DNA of 64,000 nucleotides from an uncultured Alistipes sp. (GCF_910580175.1 NZ_CAJTXD010000003.1:1-64000), one strand, 5' to 3'. Counted from the first letter of the stretch, positions 8,922 to 17,155 are shown. Notes: generated from the letters alone by a model not told the origin. Numbers and translations are program-made.

Positions 8922-8958
8922 AAGTTTGATTTCGATTTGTGCGTTAACTTTCGATCGC

Positions 8959-9207
8959 CTATTCTGCGGCCTGTGCAGGCTCCGCGGGTGTCGCGGCGGC
9001 TTTCTTCGCCTTGGGCGCAGCCTTGGCGGCCACGGTCTCCACCTTCACCAGGTGCTTCACGCGCTCCAGCATGCCCTTGATGATCGCCGAATCCTCGTGC
9101 TCGACGCTGGCGTTAATCTTCCTGAGACCCAGCGCGTCGAGGTTCTTGCACTGACGCGACGTCGCGCCGATGCGGCTCTTGATTTGAGTGATTTTCAACT
9201 TTGCCAT
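8959..9207 (-). CDS. rpmD: 50S ribosomal protein L30 with C-terminal extension
   Basis: L30 binds 23S rRNA near 5S. The first 57 residues are standard (MAKLKITQIKSRIGATSRQCKNL, GLRKINASVEHEDS). A further 25 residues rich in Ala, Lys and Pro follow (AAKAAPKAKKAAATPAEPA), so the protein has 82 residues rather than about 60. The tail resembles that of L17 in this cluster. Confidence 0.96.
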   Translation of the reverse strand: MAKLKITQIKSRIGATSRQCKNLDALGLRKINASVEHEDSAIIKGMLERVKHLVKVETVAAKAAPKAKKAAATPAEPAQAAE

Positions 9208-9221
9208 TTGTCCGAAAAGAA

Positions 9222-9740
9222 TTAACCGTTAAACACCTTGTCCATCGAGATGCCGCGCAGACGGGCCACGCTGTAAGCGTCGCGCAGTTCGCACAAAGCG
9301 CCGATGGTGGCCTTTACCAAGTTGTGGGGGTTCGACGAACCCTTGCTCTTGGCCAGCACGTTCTTGATACCCAGCGACTCCAGCACGGCACGCATGGCGC
9401 CGCCGGCGATGATACCCGTACCGGGAGCGGCCGGGCGGATCATGACGAGCGAACCGCCGTAGCGATACTCCTGCTTGTGGGGAATCGTACCCTTGATGAC
9501 GGGAATCTTTACCAAGTTCTTCTTGGCATCCTCCACGCCCTTGGCAATGGCGGCCTGCACTTCCGAAGCCTTGCCCAAGCCGTAGCCTACGACGCCGTCC
9601 TCATTGCCCACGACCACGATGGCCGAGAAGCTGAACGTACGACCGCCCTTGGTTACCTTGGTAACGCGCTGAATGCTGACGAGCCGATCCTTCAACTCCA
9701 GGTCGCTCGTGCGTACTTTCTTTATGTTGGTATTCGACAT
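9222..9740 (-). CDS. rpsE: 30S ribosomal protein S5
   Basis: S5 helps maintain decoding accuracy and lines the mRNA entry tunnel. The 172-residue protein has the N-terminal double-stranded-RNA-binding-like domain (LVSIQRVTKVTKGGRTFSFS) and the C-terminal S5 domain (GGAMRAVLESLGIKNVLAKS). It lies between rplR and rpmD. Confidence 0.98.
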   Translation of the reverse strand: MSNTNIKKVRTSDLELKDRLVSIQRVTKVTKGGRTFSFSAIVVVGNEDGVVGYGLGKASEVQAAIAKGVEDAKKNLVKIPVIKGTIPHKQEYRYGGSLVMIRPAAPGTGIIAGGAMRAVLESLGIKNVLAKSKGSSNPHNLVKATIGALCELRDAYSVARLRGISMDKVFNG

Positions 9741-9745
9741 GATGT

Positions 9746-10108
9746 TTAGAATTTAAGACCGCCTTCGCGTGCTGCTTCGGCCAGCTGTTTAACTCTTCCG
9801 TGATAAAGGTAGCCGTTGCGGTCGAACGCTACGGTCGTGATGCCTTTGGCTGCGGCGCGCTCGGCGGCCAGCTTGCCCACCAGGGCGGCCACTTCGCACT
9901 TGGTCTTGCCGGCAACGGCCGAGACCACCTCCTTGTCCAGCGACGAAGCCGTCGCCAAGGTTACGCCTGCAAGGTCATCAATAAACTGCACGTAGATCTG
10001 CTTGTTGCTACGGAATACAGTCATGCGAGGCTGTTCGGGCGTACCGCTCACAATCTTGCGGATACGCATCTTGATCCTCTCTCTTCTTTCTATCTTGTTC
10101 AGTGACAT
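9746..10108 (-). CDS. rplR: 50S ribosomal protein L18
   Basis: L18 brings 5S rRNA into the large subunit together with L5. The 120-residue protein has the basic N-terminus (MSLNKIERRERIKMRIRK), RMTVFRSNKQIYVQFIDD, and the C-terminal motif FDRNGYLYHGRVKQLAEAAREGGL. It lies 5 bp upstream of rpsE. Confidence 0.98.
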   Translation of the reverse strand: MSLNKIERRERIKMRIRKIVSGTPEQPRMTVFRSNKQIYVQFIDDLAGVTLATASSLDKEVVSAVAGKTKCEVAALVGKLAAERAAAKGITTVAFDRNGYLYHGRVKQLAEAAREGGLKF

Positions 10109-10124
10109 AACTTCAGACTATTTA

Positions 10125-10712
10125 CTATTTAGCACCTGCCGATTTACCCGCCTTGCGACGCAGCTGTTCGCCTACGAACTTGATACCCTTGCCCTTGTAC
10201 GGCTCCGGCTTGCGCAGCGAGCGCAACTTGGCGGCAACCTGCCCCACGAGCTGCTTGTCGATCGACTTGAGCGTCACGATGGGGTTGCCCTTCTTCTCCG
10301 TAACGGCCGTGGCGGTCACTTCCTTGGGCAGCATGAAATGGGTGTCATGCGAGTAGCCGAGGCTCATTTCGAGCACTTGGCCCTTCACTTCGGCCTTGAA
10401 GCCGACACCGACCAACTCCTGCTGGATTTCGTAGCCTTTCGATACGCCGATCACCATGTTGTTGATCAACGCACGATACAGACCGTGCAGCGAGCGATGG
10501 CGCGGCTGGTTGGTCGGACGGGATACGAGCACGGCGGGAATCTCCTTCTCCGTGTGGGGATCCTTGTGCGTGCCGACCTCGACCTTGATGTCCGAGTCCA
10601 CTTTCTGGCTCAGCGTCCCGAGCGGTCCTTTCACGCTTACCGTATTGTCGGCCGCAACCTCCACGGTCACGCCGGCGGGCAAGTTTACAGGTAATTTACC
10701 GATTCTTGACAT
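10125..10712 (-). CDS. rplF: 50S ribosomal protein L6
   Basis: L6 lies near the sarcin-ricin loop and factor-binding site. The 195-residue protein has two L6 domains, starts MSRIGKLPVNLPAGVTVEV and ends with LRKPEPYKGKGIKFVGEQLRRKAGKS, the conserved signature. Two duplicated domains of about 80 residues are visible as expected. It is 16 bp upstream of rplR. Confidence 0.98.
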   Translation of the reverse strand: MSRIGKLPVNLPAGVTVEVAADNTVSVKGPLGTLSQKVDSDIKVEVGTHKDPHTEKEIPAVLVSRPTNQPRHRSLHGLYRALINNMVIGVSKGYEIQQELVGVGFKAEVKGQVLEMSLGYSHDTHFMLPKEVTATAVTEKKGNPIVTLKSIDKQLVGQVAAKLRSLRKPEPYKGKGIKFVGEQLRRKAGKSAGAK

Positions 10713-10738
10713 TGTGTTTGTTGTTTAGTGATTTCCGA

Positions 10739-11137
10739 TTAGTAGATGTAGCACAGCACCTCGCCGCCCACGTTCTCCTGACGGGCCTTGGCGTCGGTCA
10801 TGATGCCTTTCGAGGTCGAGACGATCGCGATGCCCAGACCGTTCAGCACGCGGGGCATGTCGGCTACCGAAGCGTAGCGGCGCAGGCCCGGACGGCTGAT
10901 GCGCTTGAGGTTCTTGATGGCGTTCGTCTTCGTCGCGGCATCCCACTTCAGAGCGATCTTGATGTTGGGATGACCCTTCTCGTCGGTGTTGAACTTGTAA
11001 GCAAGGATGTAACCCTGCTCGTAGAGGATCTTCGTGATTTCCTGCTTAATTTTGGAACCAGGAGCTTCAACCACCTTGTGGTTGGCTTTCACTGCATTTC
11101 TAATTCTGGTCAGAAAGTCCGCAATAGGATCAGTCAT
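10739..11137 (-). CDS. rpsH: 30S ribosomal protein S8
   Basis: S8 binds the central domain of 16S rRNA and in E. coli represses the spc operon. The 132-residue protein starts MTDPIADFLTRIRNAVKANH and carries ISRPGLRRYASVADMPRVLNGLGIAIVSTSKG, the S8 signature region. It is the first gene of a separate transcription unit here, because a terminator and promoter precede it (11412-11518), leaving a leader of about 270 nt. Confidence 0.98.
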   Translation of the reverse strand: MTDPIADFLTRIRNAVKANHKVVEAPGSKIKQEITKILYEQGYILAYKFNTDEKGHPNIKIALKWDAATKTNAIKNLKRISRPGLRRYASVADMPRVLNGLGIAIVSTSKGIMTDAKARQENVGGEVLCYIY

Positions 11138-11185
11138 AACGAATAGAAGTTAAAATTAAAGTTGTTAGTTAATGTTTTTTATCGT

Positions 11186-11218
11186 TTCCGGAGATCGGCA
11201 GCGCTTTCGCATCCGGAA
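11186..11218 (-). promoter_or_regulatory. Hairpin in the rpsH leader
   Basis: A 7-bp perfect stem TTCCGGA/TCCGGAA (11186-11192 with 11212-11218), with an inner GCG/CGC, lies about 50 nt upstream of the rpsH ATG inside the 5' leader. It could be a regulatory site; S8 control of its own operon is known elsewhere, but binding here is speculation. A run of nine C (11291-11299 on plus) lies further upstream in the same leader. Confidence 0.35.
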
Positions 11219-11411
11219 GCCGCTTCCTGTCTCCGTTGTCGATCTTTTTGTTCGTCTCGCATTCGTCTTGCGGGTGCCGCGTCTTTTCCGCCCCCCCCCG
11301 TTTCGACTCATCGCCTTGACTCTTCGTTCGCTCGGCTCGGAGGCTCTGCAACCGTATCTTTTCGGCCGCACCGCACCTGCACACGCAAGGCGCGTTTCGG
11401 GCACAAGCGTG

Positions 11412-11442
11412 CAAATATACGAATTATTTCCCGAACCACCAA
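11412..11442 (-). promoter_or_regulatory. Internal promoter for rpsH to rplQ
   Basis: On the minus strand, CTTG (11439-11442 region) and -7 TATATTTG (11412-11419) are spaced by about 20 bp. Directly upstream lies a terminator (11479-11518). The arrangement restarts transcription for the distal ribosomal genes. Confidence 0.7.
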
Positions 11443-11478
11443 GTTATCGGCTTGTTTTTAGCCGTTTACATGGCATTT

Positions 11479-11518
11479 CAGAAAAACGAACAATGTTAGC
11501 ACATGAATGTCGCTAACA
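11479..11518 (-). terminator. Terminator splitting the spc cluster
   Basis: On the minus strand TGTTAGC pairs with GCTAACA (11512-11518 with 11494-11500), extended by an inner ACAT/ATGT, and is followed by TTGTTCGTTTTTCTG. It sits about 520 bp past the rpsN stop and about 40 bp before the -33 box of the next promoter. Confidence 0.7.
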
Positions 11519-12038
11519 TACGTTCGTACAAATTTCCGCCGACAAAACTGCTGTCCAGCTGTCCGGTTGCCGTCCGGAAGCACGCCGATCTTGCGATCGG
11601 ACATCTTCGCAGAACAAAGCCCGATGCCTTTTTCCGCTCGACGCTCCCTCCGGTTTCCTCGCCGCCCTGCGCCCCGTCGGCATCGCTGCTGTCGACCGCA
11701 TCGCAGTTCATCGCACCGCCCCGTACCTCGCCGGCATCGGCTGCGGCCGCGGAAAATCCGTAACCAATGCCGATCGTCCGAAGAGTTCCGCAGTCAGGAA
11801 GTTACCGCTTGCGACGGCACTTTCCCTGACTTCGCAACTTCTCCGTACGGATTCGACACCCGTATCGGCCGCTGCTCCTTCGCCCGACGGAAAAAGGCTG
11901 TTTTCCTCCTCCCTCGTCCACAGGCTGTGCACCTTCCGGACACAACGACCCTATGTTTCGCGGAATCCGGGAGAGACCGTGTTCCGGCCTGCCCCGCTCC
12001 ACGTCGTTCCCTGGGCTTTACAGCCCGAAGAACGTTTG
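11519..12038. other. Unusual 520-bp spacer inside the ribosomal cluster, no gene recognised
   Basis: This stretch lies between rpsN and the terminator. Short open frames exist on both strands, but all are arginine-, serine- or proline-rich shadow-like translations with no domain I recognise. In most bacteria rpsN and rpsH are adjacent, so this DNA is either a long 3' untranslated region, a decayed insertion or an unrecognised RNA. Confidence 0.5.
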
Positions 12039-12335
12039 TTACCAGCTTGCCTTGGTCACACCCGGGATCAGACCCTTGGAGGCCATCTCGCGGAACTGGA
12101 TACGGCTGATGCCGAACAGGCGGATGTAACCCTTGGGACGACCCGTGATCTTGCAGCGGTTATGCTGGCGGATGGGATTCGAGTTGCGGGGCAACTTCGA
12201 CAGAGCGATCCAAGCCTCCTCGTGATCGATCTCGCCGCTTTTCAGCTTGGCTGCGATCTCCTCGCGTTTATGAGCATAGCGGTTGGCGAGCTTCTGGCGC
12301 TTTACCTCGCGCGCTTTCATCGATTCTTTTGCCAT
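12039..12335 (-). CDS. rpsN: 30S ribosomal protein S14
   Basis: S14 sits in the 30S head. The 98-residue protein is the long zinc-free type (start MAKESMKAREVKRQKLANRY, then LPRNSNPIRQHNRCKITGRP and the terminal GLIPGVTKASW) rather than the 61-residue CxxC form. It is 3 bp after rplE and is the last gene before the transcriptional break. Confidence 0.97.
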   Translation of the reverse strand: MAKESMKAREVKRQKLANRYAHKREEIAAKLKSGEIDHEEAWIALSKLPRNSNPIRQHNRCKITGRPKGYIRLFGISRIQFREMASKGLIPGVTKASW

Positions 12336-12338
12336 GGC

Positions 12339-12896
12339 TTAGTTCTTTTTAGCGTTTTTGAAAGGCAGGCCGAATTCGCGAAGCAGGGCGTAAGCCTCCT
12401 CGTCGGTCTTGGCCGTGGTTACGAAAGTGATCTCCATGCCGAAAATCTTCGTGATCTTGTCGATGTCGATTTCCGGGAAGATGATCTGCTCGGTAATGCC
12501 GAGGGTATAGTTGCCCTGACCGTCGAACTTTTCGTTGATGCCCTTGAAGTCGCGGATACGCGGCAGCGCCACAGCGATCAGACGCTCCAGGAATTCGTAC
12601 ATCTTGGCATCGCGCAGCGTCACGCGCACGCCGATGGGCATGCCCTTGCGCAGCTTGAAGTTGGAGATGTCCTTGCGCGAACGCGTCTGCACAGCCTTCT
12701 GGCCCGTGATCTGCGTCAGCTCGGCCTCGGCGACGTCGATGAGCTTCTTGTCGGCGACGGCCTGGCCCATGCCCTGGTTGATGACGATCTTGGTAAGTTT
12801 CGGGCACTGCATGATGCTGGAGTAGCCGAACTCCTTCATAAGGGCAGGCATGATCTGCTCCTTATACTGTGTCTTGAGTGTAGGTACGTATGCCAT
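12339..12896 (-). CDS. rplE: 50S ribosomal protein L5
   Basis: L5 binds 5S rRNA and forms a bridge to S13 in the 30S head. The 185-residue protein contains QCPKLTKIVINQGMGQAVAD near the N-terminus and IRDFKGINEKFDGQGNYTLG in the middle. Its ATG shares one base with the rplX stop codon (TAATG), suggesting translational coupling. Confidence 0.98.
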   Translation of the reverse strand: MAYVPTLKTQYKEQIMPALMKEFGYSSIMQCPKLTKIVINQGMGQAVADKKLIDVAEAELTQITGQKAVQTRSRKDISNFKLRKGMPIGVRVTLRDAKMYEFLERLIAVALPRIRDFKGINEKFDGQGNYTLGITEQIIFPEIDIDKITKIFGMEITFVTTAKTDEEAYALLREFGLPFKNAKKN

Positions 12897-13219
12897 TATT
12901 TGATCTCCTCCCCTGACTTTTTAGCGTAACGAACTAATTTACCTTTGTCATCGAGTTTGCGGCCTACACGCGTAGGCTTGCCGCTCTTGGGGTCGATGAC
13001 CTGCAAGTTGGAGATATGGATCGGAGCCTCCTGCTCGACGATACCTCCCTGGGGATTCTTAGCATTGGGCTTGGTAGCCTTTTTGCACAGGTTCACGCCC
13101 TCGACGATGGCACGCTGCTTCTCGACGTCGACCTTCAGGACTTTGCCCTGCTGACCCTTGCTGTCGCCGGCGTTCACGTAAACCGTATCCCCTTTCTTAA
13201 TATGTAATTTGACTGACAT
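12896..13219 (-). CDS. rplX: 50S ribosomal protein L24
   Basis: L24 initiates 50S assembly and lies near the tunnel exit. The 107-residue protein has the KOW motif (KKGDTVYVNAGDSKGQQGKVLKV) and GVNLCKKATKPNAKNPQGGI. It overlaps the rplE start by one base. Confidence 0.98.
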   Translation of the reverse strand: MSVKLHIKKGDTVYVNAGDSKGQQGKVLKVDVEKQRAIVEGVNLCKKATKPNAKNPQGGIVEQEAPIHISNLQVIDPKSGKPTRVGRKLDDKGKLVRYAKKSGEEIK

Positions 13220-13239
13220 ATCCGAAATCGTTTTTATGA

Positions 13240-13605
13240 TTACAATACTTCGGGTGCGAGGGAGATAATCTTCATATACTGGTCGCGCAGCTCACGAGCC
13301 ACGGGGCCGAATATACGAGTACCGCGCATTTCACCCTGGTTGTTAAGCAGCACCACGGCGTTGTCGTCGAAACGAATGTACGAACCGTTGGCACGGCGGA
13401 TCTCCTTGGTCGTGCGAACGACGACCGCCTTCGAAACGGCGCCTTTCTTCACATCGCCCGAGGGAGAAGCGCTCTTCACGGCAACCACGATCTTGTCGCC
13501 GATCGAAGCGTAGCGACGCTTCGTGCCGCCGAGCACGCGGATGCAGAGCACCTCCTTCGCACCGCTGTTGTCAGCTACTACGAGTCTACTTTCCTGCTGT
13601 ATCAT
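13240..13605 (-). CDS. rplN: 50S ribosomal protein L14
   Basis: L14 lies at the subunit interface. The 121-residue protein starts MIQQESRLVVADNSGAKEVL and carries RRANGSYIRFDDNAVVLLNN and RGTRIFGPVARELRD, the family signature. It is 2 bp after rpsQ. Confidence 0.98.
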   Translation of the reverse strand: MIQQESRLVVADNSGAKEVLCIRVLGGTKRRYASIGDKIVVAVKSASPSGDVKKGAVSKAVVVRTTKEIRRANGSYIRFDDNAVVLLNNQGEMRGTRIFGPVARELRDQYMKIISLAPEVL

Positions 13606-13607
13606 AA

Positions 13608-13868
13608 TTACTTGGCTCTTTCAATGATTTGTACTAATCTCCAACGCTTCGTCTTGCTCAACGGGCGGGTTTCCATGATACGCACGGTATCGCCTTCCTT
13701 GCAGGTCTCGTCGAGCGACTCGGCGACGAACTTCGTCGTCTTGTTGACGAACTTGCCATAGATCGGATGCTTTACCTTGCGTGCTACGGCAACCACAATG
13801 GTTTTCTCCATCTTGTTGCTGACAACCACTCCGATACGCTCTTTTCTAAGATTTCTTTCCATGGTCAT
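13608..13868 (-). CDS. rpsQ: 30S ribosomal protein S17
   Basis: S17 is a primary 16S-binding OB-fold protein. The 86-residue product reads ERNLRKERIGVVVSNKMEKTI, then KHPIYGKFV and GDTVRIMETRPLSKTKRW. The second Met (MERNLRK, start 13862) is an equally plausible start. It lies 3 bp after rpmC. Confidence 0.97.
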   Translation of the reverse strand: MTMERNLRKERIGVVVSNKMEKTIVVAVARKVKHPIYGKFVNKTTKFVAESLDETCKEGDTVRIMETRPLSKTKRWRLVQIIERAK

Positions 13869-13871
13869 TCC

Positions 13872-14063
13872 TTATTTGGCGTTTTTTTGACGCAGAATGG
13901 TCAGCATGCGAGCTATGTCTCTGCGGTTCTTCTTAATGATCGACGGGTTCTCGACGGGGGACACCGCGTGCTGCACCTTCAGCTTCGCGAGCTGCGCCTT
14001 TTCGGTCTCGATGCGCTCTTGCAGGTCTTTGATCGAAATATCCTTGATTTCTGCACTTTTCAT
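13872..14063 (-). CDS. rpmC: 50S ribosomal protein L29
   Basis: L29 is a two-helix protein at the tunnel exit, where it helps dock trigger factor and SRP. The 63-residue product reads KSAEIKDISIKDLQERIETE and ends with RRDIARMLTILRQKNAK, typical of the family. Confidence 0.97.
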   Translation of the reverse strand: MKSAEIKDISIKDLQERIETEKAQLAKLKVQHAVSPVENPSIIKKNRRDIARMLTILRQKNAK

Positions 14064-14074
14064 CTTCTGTTCCC

Positions 14075-14503
14075 TTAAATGGTGGTTTCGACGTAGTCGC
14101 GTCGTACAATGAACTTAGTGGTGATGGGCAGTTTCTGCGCACCCAGGCGGAGCGCTTCCTGCGCCACGGCCAGGGGCACTCCCTCGGCCTCGAAGAGGAT
14201 GCGGCCCGGCGTTACGGGCGCTACGAAACCTTCGGGGTTACCCTTACCTTTACCCATACGCACCTCGGCGGGCTTCTTCGTGATGGGTTTATCGGGGAAG
14301 ATGCGGATCCAGAGCTGGCCTTCACGCTTCATGTAACGGGTAATGGCCTGACGTGCGGCCTCGATCTGACGACCCGTGATCCAGGTCGATTCGAGCGCCT
14401 TGATTGCGAACGATCCGTATGCAAGCTGGTTGCCTCTCTGAGCCAAACCCTTCATACGGCCTTTCTGCATTCTTCTAAACTTGGTCTTTTTCGGCTGTAA
14501 CAT
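14075..14503 (-). CDS. rplP: 50S ribosomal protein L16
   Basis: L16 contacts the A-site tRNA and 5S rRNA region. The 142-residue protein reads MLQPKKTKFRRMQKGRMKG, then GRQIEAARQAITRYMKREG and RMGKGKGNPEGFVAPV, with the conserved KPAEVRMGKGKG motif. Confidence 0.98.
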   Translation of the reverse strand: MLQPKKTKFRRMQKGRMKGLAQRGNQLAYGSFAIKALESTWITGRQIEAARQAITRYMKREGQLWIRIFPDKPITKKPAEVRMGKGKGNPEGFVAPVTPGRILFEAEGVPLAVAQEALRLGAQKLPITTKFIVRRDYVETTI

Positions 14504-14533
14504 TGTTTGTCTTGCTTTAAAAGGTCCTACTTA

Positions 14534-15310
14534 CTACTGATTGTTGTTGCGACGCTCGCCGCCACGACGGCCTCCGCGGCGTTCCCCGCCACGGCGATCG
14601 CCTCGACGGTCGCCTCCGCGACGCTCGCCGCGGTCGCCCGAAGCGGCCTGGGCCGAAGCGCCTGCGATCTCGAAGATGTCGCGCTTGCCGTATACCGTAC
14701 CCTGGCAGATCCACACCTTGACACCCAGGATACCTACTTTCGTGAGGGCCTCGGTCAGGCAGTAGTCGATGTCGGCACGGAACGTATGCAGCGGAATGCG
14801 GCCTTCCTTCACGGTCTCGGTGCGGGCCATTTCGGCGCCGCCCACACGGCCGGCGACCTGAATCTTGATGCCCTCGGCACCCATGCGCATGGTCGAAGCC
14901 ACGGCGGTCTTCACGGCACGGCGGAACGACACGCGGCCCTCCAGCTGACGGGCGATGTTCTGACCCACGATCACGGCATCGACCTCGGGGCGCTTGACCT
15001 CGAAGATGTTGATCTGAATCTCCTTGCCGGTAAGCTTCTTCAGCTCCTCCTTGAGCTTGTCGACCTCCTGGCCGCCCTTGCCGATGATGATGCCCGGACG
15101 TGCCGTCGAGATGGTTACCGTAACCAACTTCAGCGTGCGCTCGATGATGATCTTCGAGATGCTCGCCTTGGCCAGACGGACGTTCAGATACTTGCGGATC
15201 TTGGCGTCCTCGACCAGCTTGTCGGAGAAGTCCTTGCCCCCGAACCAGTTGGAATCCCAACCGCGGATGATACCAAGACGATTTGCTATCGGATTAACTT
15301 TCTGTCCCAT
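14534..15310 (-). CDS. rpsC: 30S ribosomal protein S3
   Basis: S3 forms part of the mRNA entry channel. The 258-residue protein has the N-terminal KH type-2 domain (GKGGQEVDKLKEELKKLTGK), the S3 C-terminal domain (VSFRRAVKTAVASTMRMGAEG) and an Arg/Gly/Asp-rich tail of about 30 residues (repeats of GDRRGGERRGG). The tail is longer than in E. coli S3. Confidence 0.98.
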   Translation of the reverse strand: MGQKVNPIANRLGIIRGWDSNWFGGKDFSDKLVEDAKIRKYLNVRLAKASISKIIIERTLKLVTVTISTARPGIIIGKGGQEVDKLKEELKKLTGKEIQINIFEVKRPEVDAVIVGQNIARQLEGRVSFRRAVKTAVASTMRMGAEGIKIQVAGRVGGAEMARTETVKEGRIPLHTFRADIDYCLTEALTKVGILGVKVWICQGTVYGKRDIFEIAGASAQAASGDRGERRGGDRRGDRRGGERRGGRRGGERRNNNQ

Positions 15311-15314
15311 CTGA

Positions 15315-15725
15315 TTACTTGTTTTCTACGGTTACCATTTTGTCCACTACGATCGTCACATGGTTCGAGCGCTTGCGAATACGGTGCGCACGACCCTGGG
15401 GCGCCGGCTGAATGCGCTTCAGCATGCGGCCGCAGTCGACGAACACCTCCTTGACGCAGAGCTGCACGTCTTCCAGACGCTCGCCCTCGTTCTTGGCCTC
15501 CCAGTTGGCGATGGCCGACTTGAGGAGTTTCTCCATGCGGATCGAGGCTTCCTTCTTCGAATAACGGAGGATGCCCAACGCCTTGTTGATCTCCACGCCG
15601 CGGATGATGTCGGCCACCAGGCGCATCTTACGGGGAGAGGTGGGGCAATCGCGCATGATGGCGATCGCCTTCTGCTTTTTCTCGGCCTTCAGTTTCTCGG
15701 CTCTTATTGCTTTTCTTGCACCCAT
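15315..15725 (-). CDS. rplV: 50S ribosomal protein L22
   Basis: L22 lines the peptide exit tunnel with its extended hairpin. The 136-residue protein carries SPRKMRLVADIIRGVEINKA and the hairpin region GRMLKRIQPAPQGRAHRIRKR with the typical end HVTIVV. It is 4 bp before rpsC. Confidence 0.98.
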   Translation of the reverse strand: MGARKAIRAEKLKAEKKQKAIAIMRDCPTSPRKMRLVADIIRGVEINKALGILRYSKKEASIRMEKLLKSAIANWEAKNEGERLEDVQLCVKEVFVDCGRMLKRIQPAPQGRAHRIRKRSNHVTIVVDKMVTVENK

Positions 15726-15732
15726 TTTCTAC

Positions 15733-16002
15733 CTATTTTTTCTTGTTACCGGCGTGACCGCGGAAGTTACGCGTGGGCGCAAACTCACCGAGTTTGTGGC
15801 CTACCATGTTCTCAGTTACGTATACCGGAATGAACTTGTTTCCGTTGTGCACGGCGACGGTCTGCCCCACGAAGTCGGGCGAGATCATGCTGGCACGCGA
15901 CCACGTCTTGACCACGGCTTTCTTGTTGCCCTCGGTCAGTGCGACGATTTTCGCTTCGAGTTTGGGATCGATGAACGGCCCCTTCTTTAATGAACGACTC
16001 AT
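15733..16002 (-). CDS. rpsS: 30S ribosomal protein S19
   Basis: S19 pairs with S13 in the 30S head. The 89-residue protein starts MSRSLKKGPFIDPKLEAKIV and contains WSRASMISPDFVGQTVAVHNG and GHKLGEFAPTRNFRGHAG, the canonical motifs. Confidence 0.98.
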   Translation of the reverse strand: MSRSLKKGPFIDPKLEAKIVALTEGNKKAVVKTWSRASMISPDFVGQTVAVHNGNKFIPVYVTENMVGHKLGEFAPTRNFRGHAGNKKK

Positions 16003-16019
16003 TATGTACTCTTATTTAA

Positions 16020-16844
16020 TTATTTTTTCTTCTTGGAAATAATAAATTTCGAGGTCGTCTTCTTCGGGTTGCGAGTCTTGTAACCCTTAGCCAACAGACC
16101 CTTGCGCGAACGGGGGTGACCACCCGAGGCGCGACCTTCGCCACCACCCATCGGGTGATCCACGGGGTTCATCACGACACCGCGGTTGTGAGGACGACGG
16201 CCGAGCCAGCGTTCACGACCTGCCTTGCCGGAGCTTTCGAGGTTGTGGTCGATGTTCGACACCACACCCACCGTCGCACGGCAAGTCACGAGTACCATAC
16301 GAGTCTCACCCGAAGGCAGCTTGATGATGGCGAATTTGCCCTCGCGAGCCAACAGCTGAGCATACGAGCCTGCGGAGCGCGCCATGGCGGCACCCTGGCC
16401 CGGGTAGAGTTCGATATTGTGGATCACCGTACCGAGGGGAATCTCGCTCAAGAAGAGCGTATTGCCCACTTCGGGAGCGACGCCGGCGCCGCTCATCACG
16501 GTCTGCCCCACCTGAAGACCGTTGGGAGCGATGATGTAGCTCTTCACTCCATCGGCATACACCAGAAGTGCAATGCGTGCAGTACGATTGGGGTCGTACT
16601 CGATCGATTTCACAGTGGCAGCGATGCCGTCCTTCGAGCGCTTGAAGTCGACGTTGCGGTACATCTGCTTGTGACCGCCGCCGATATAGCGCACCGTCAT
16701 CTTACCCACATTGTTGCGACCGCCCGTGCTCTTCTTGGGGCTGAGCAGCGACTTCTCCGGCGTCGACTTGGTAATCTCGTCGAACGTGCCGATAATCTTA
16801 TGTCTCGTACCTGCGGTAACAGGCTTAAATTTTCTTACTGCCAT
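16020..16844 (-). CDS. rplB: 50S ribosomal protein L2
   Basis: L2 is a core large-subunit protein required for peptidyl transferase and subunit association. The 274-residue protein contains RNNVGKMTVRYIGGGHKQ, the ARSAGSYAQLLAREGKFAI stretch and the conserved PVDHPMGGGEGRASGGHPRS with its functional His. The order rplW-rplB-rpsS is standard. Confidence 0.98.
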   Translation of the reverse strand: MAVRKFKPVTAGTRHKIIGTFDEITKSTPEKSLLSPKKSTGGRNNVGKMTVRYIGGGHKQMYRNVDFKRSKDGIAATVKSIEYDPNRTARIALLVYADGVKSYIIAPNGLQVGQTVMSGAGVAPEVGNTLFLSEIPLGTVIHNIELYPGQGAAMARSAGSYAQLLAREGKFAIIKLPSGETRMVLVTCRATVGVVSNIDHNLESSGKAGRERWLGRRPHNRGVVMNPVDHPMGGGEGRASGGHPRSRKGLLAKGYKTRNPKKTTSKFIISKKKK

Positions 16845-16849
16845 CTTCG

Positions 16850-17146
16850 TTAGATATTACTGTAAAAATCGATCTTGTCTCCGTCTTTCAAGGTAACGAT
16901 CGCTTTCTTGAAGTTGTTGGCGCGACCCTCCAGAAGACCGGCCTTGGTGTAGCGGCTCTTCTGCTTACCCATATAATTGACGGTGTTCACATCCGTCACG
17001 ACGACGTTGTACATCTGCTCTACGGCATTGCGAATTTGCAGCTTGTTAGCCCGCACGTCAACGATAAAACCGTAGCGATTCAACTTTTCGCCCTGAATCG
17101 TCATTTTCTCGGTCAGAACCGGCTTAATAATAATTTCCATTGTCAC
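16850..17146 (-). CDS. rplW: 50S ribosomal protein L23
   Basis: L23 is the docking site for trigger factor and SRP at the tunnel exit. The 98-residue protein reads IIKPVLTEKMTIQGEKLNRY, then VRANKLQIRNAVEQMYNVVV and TVNYMGKQKSRYTK. An alternative start is the second Met. Confidence 0.97.
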   Translation of the reverse strand: MTMEIIIKPVLTEKMTIQGEKLNRYGFIVDVRANKLQIRNAVEQMYNVVVTDVNTVNYMGKQKSRYTKAGLLEGRANNFKKAIVTLKDGDKIDFYSNI

Positions 17147-17155
17147 TTGCGTTTT

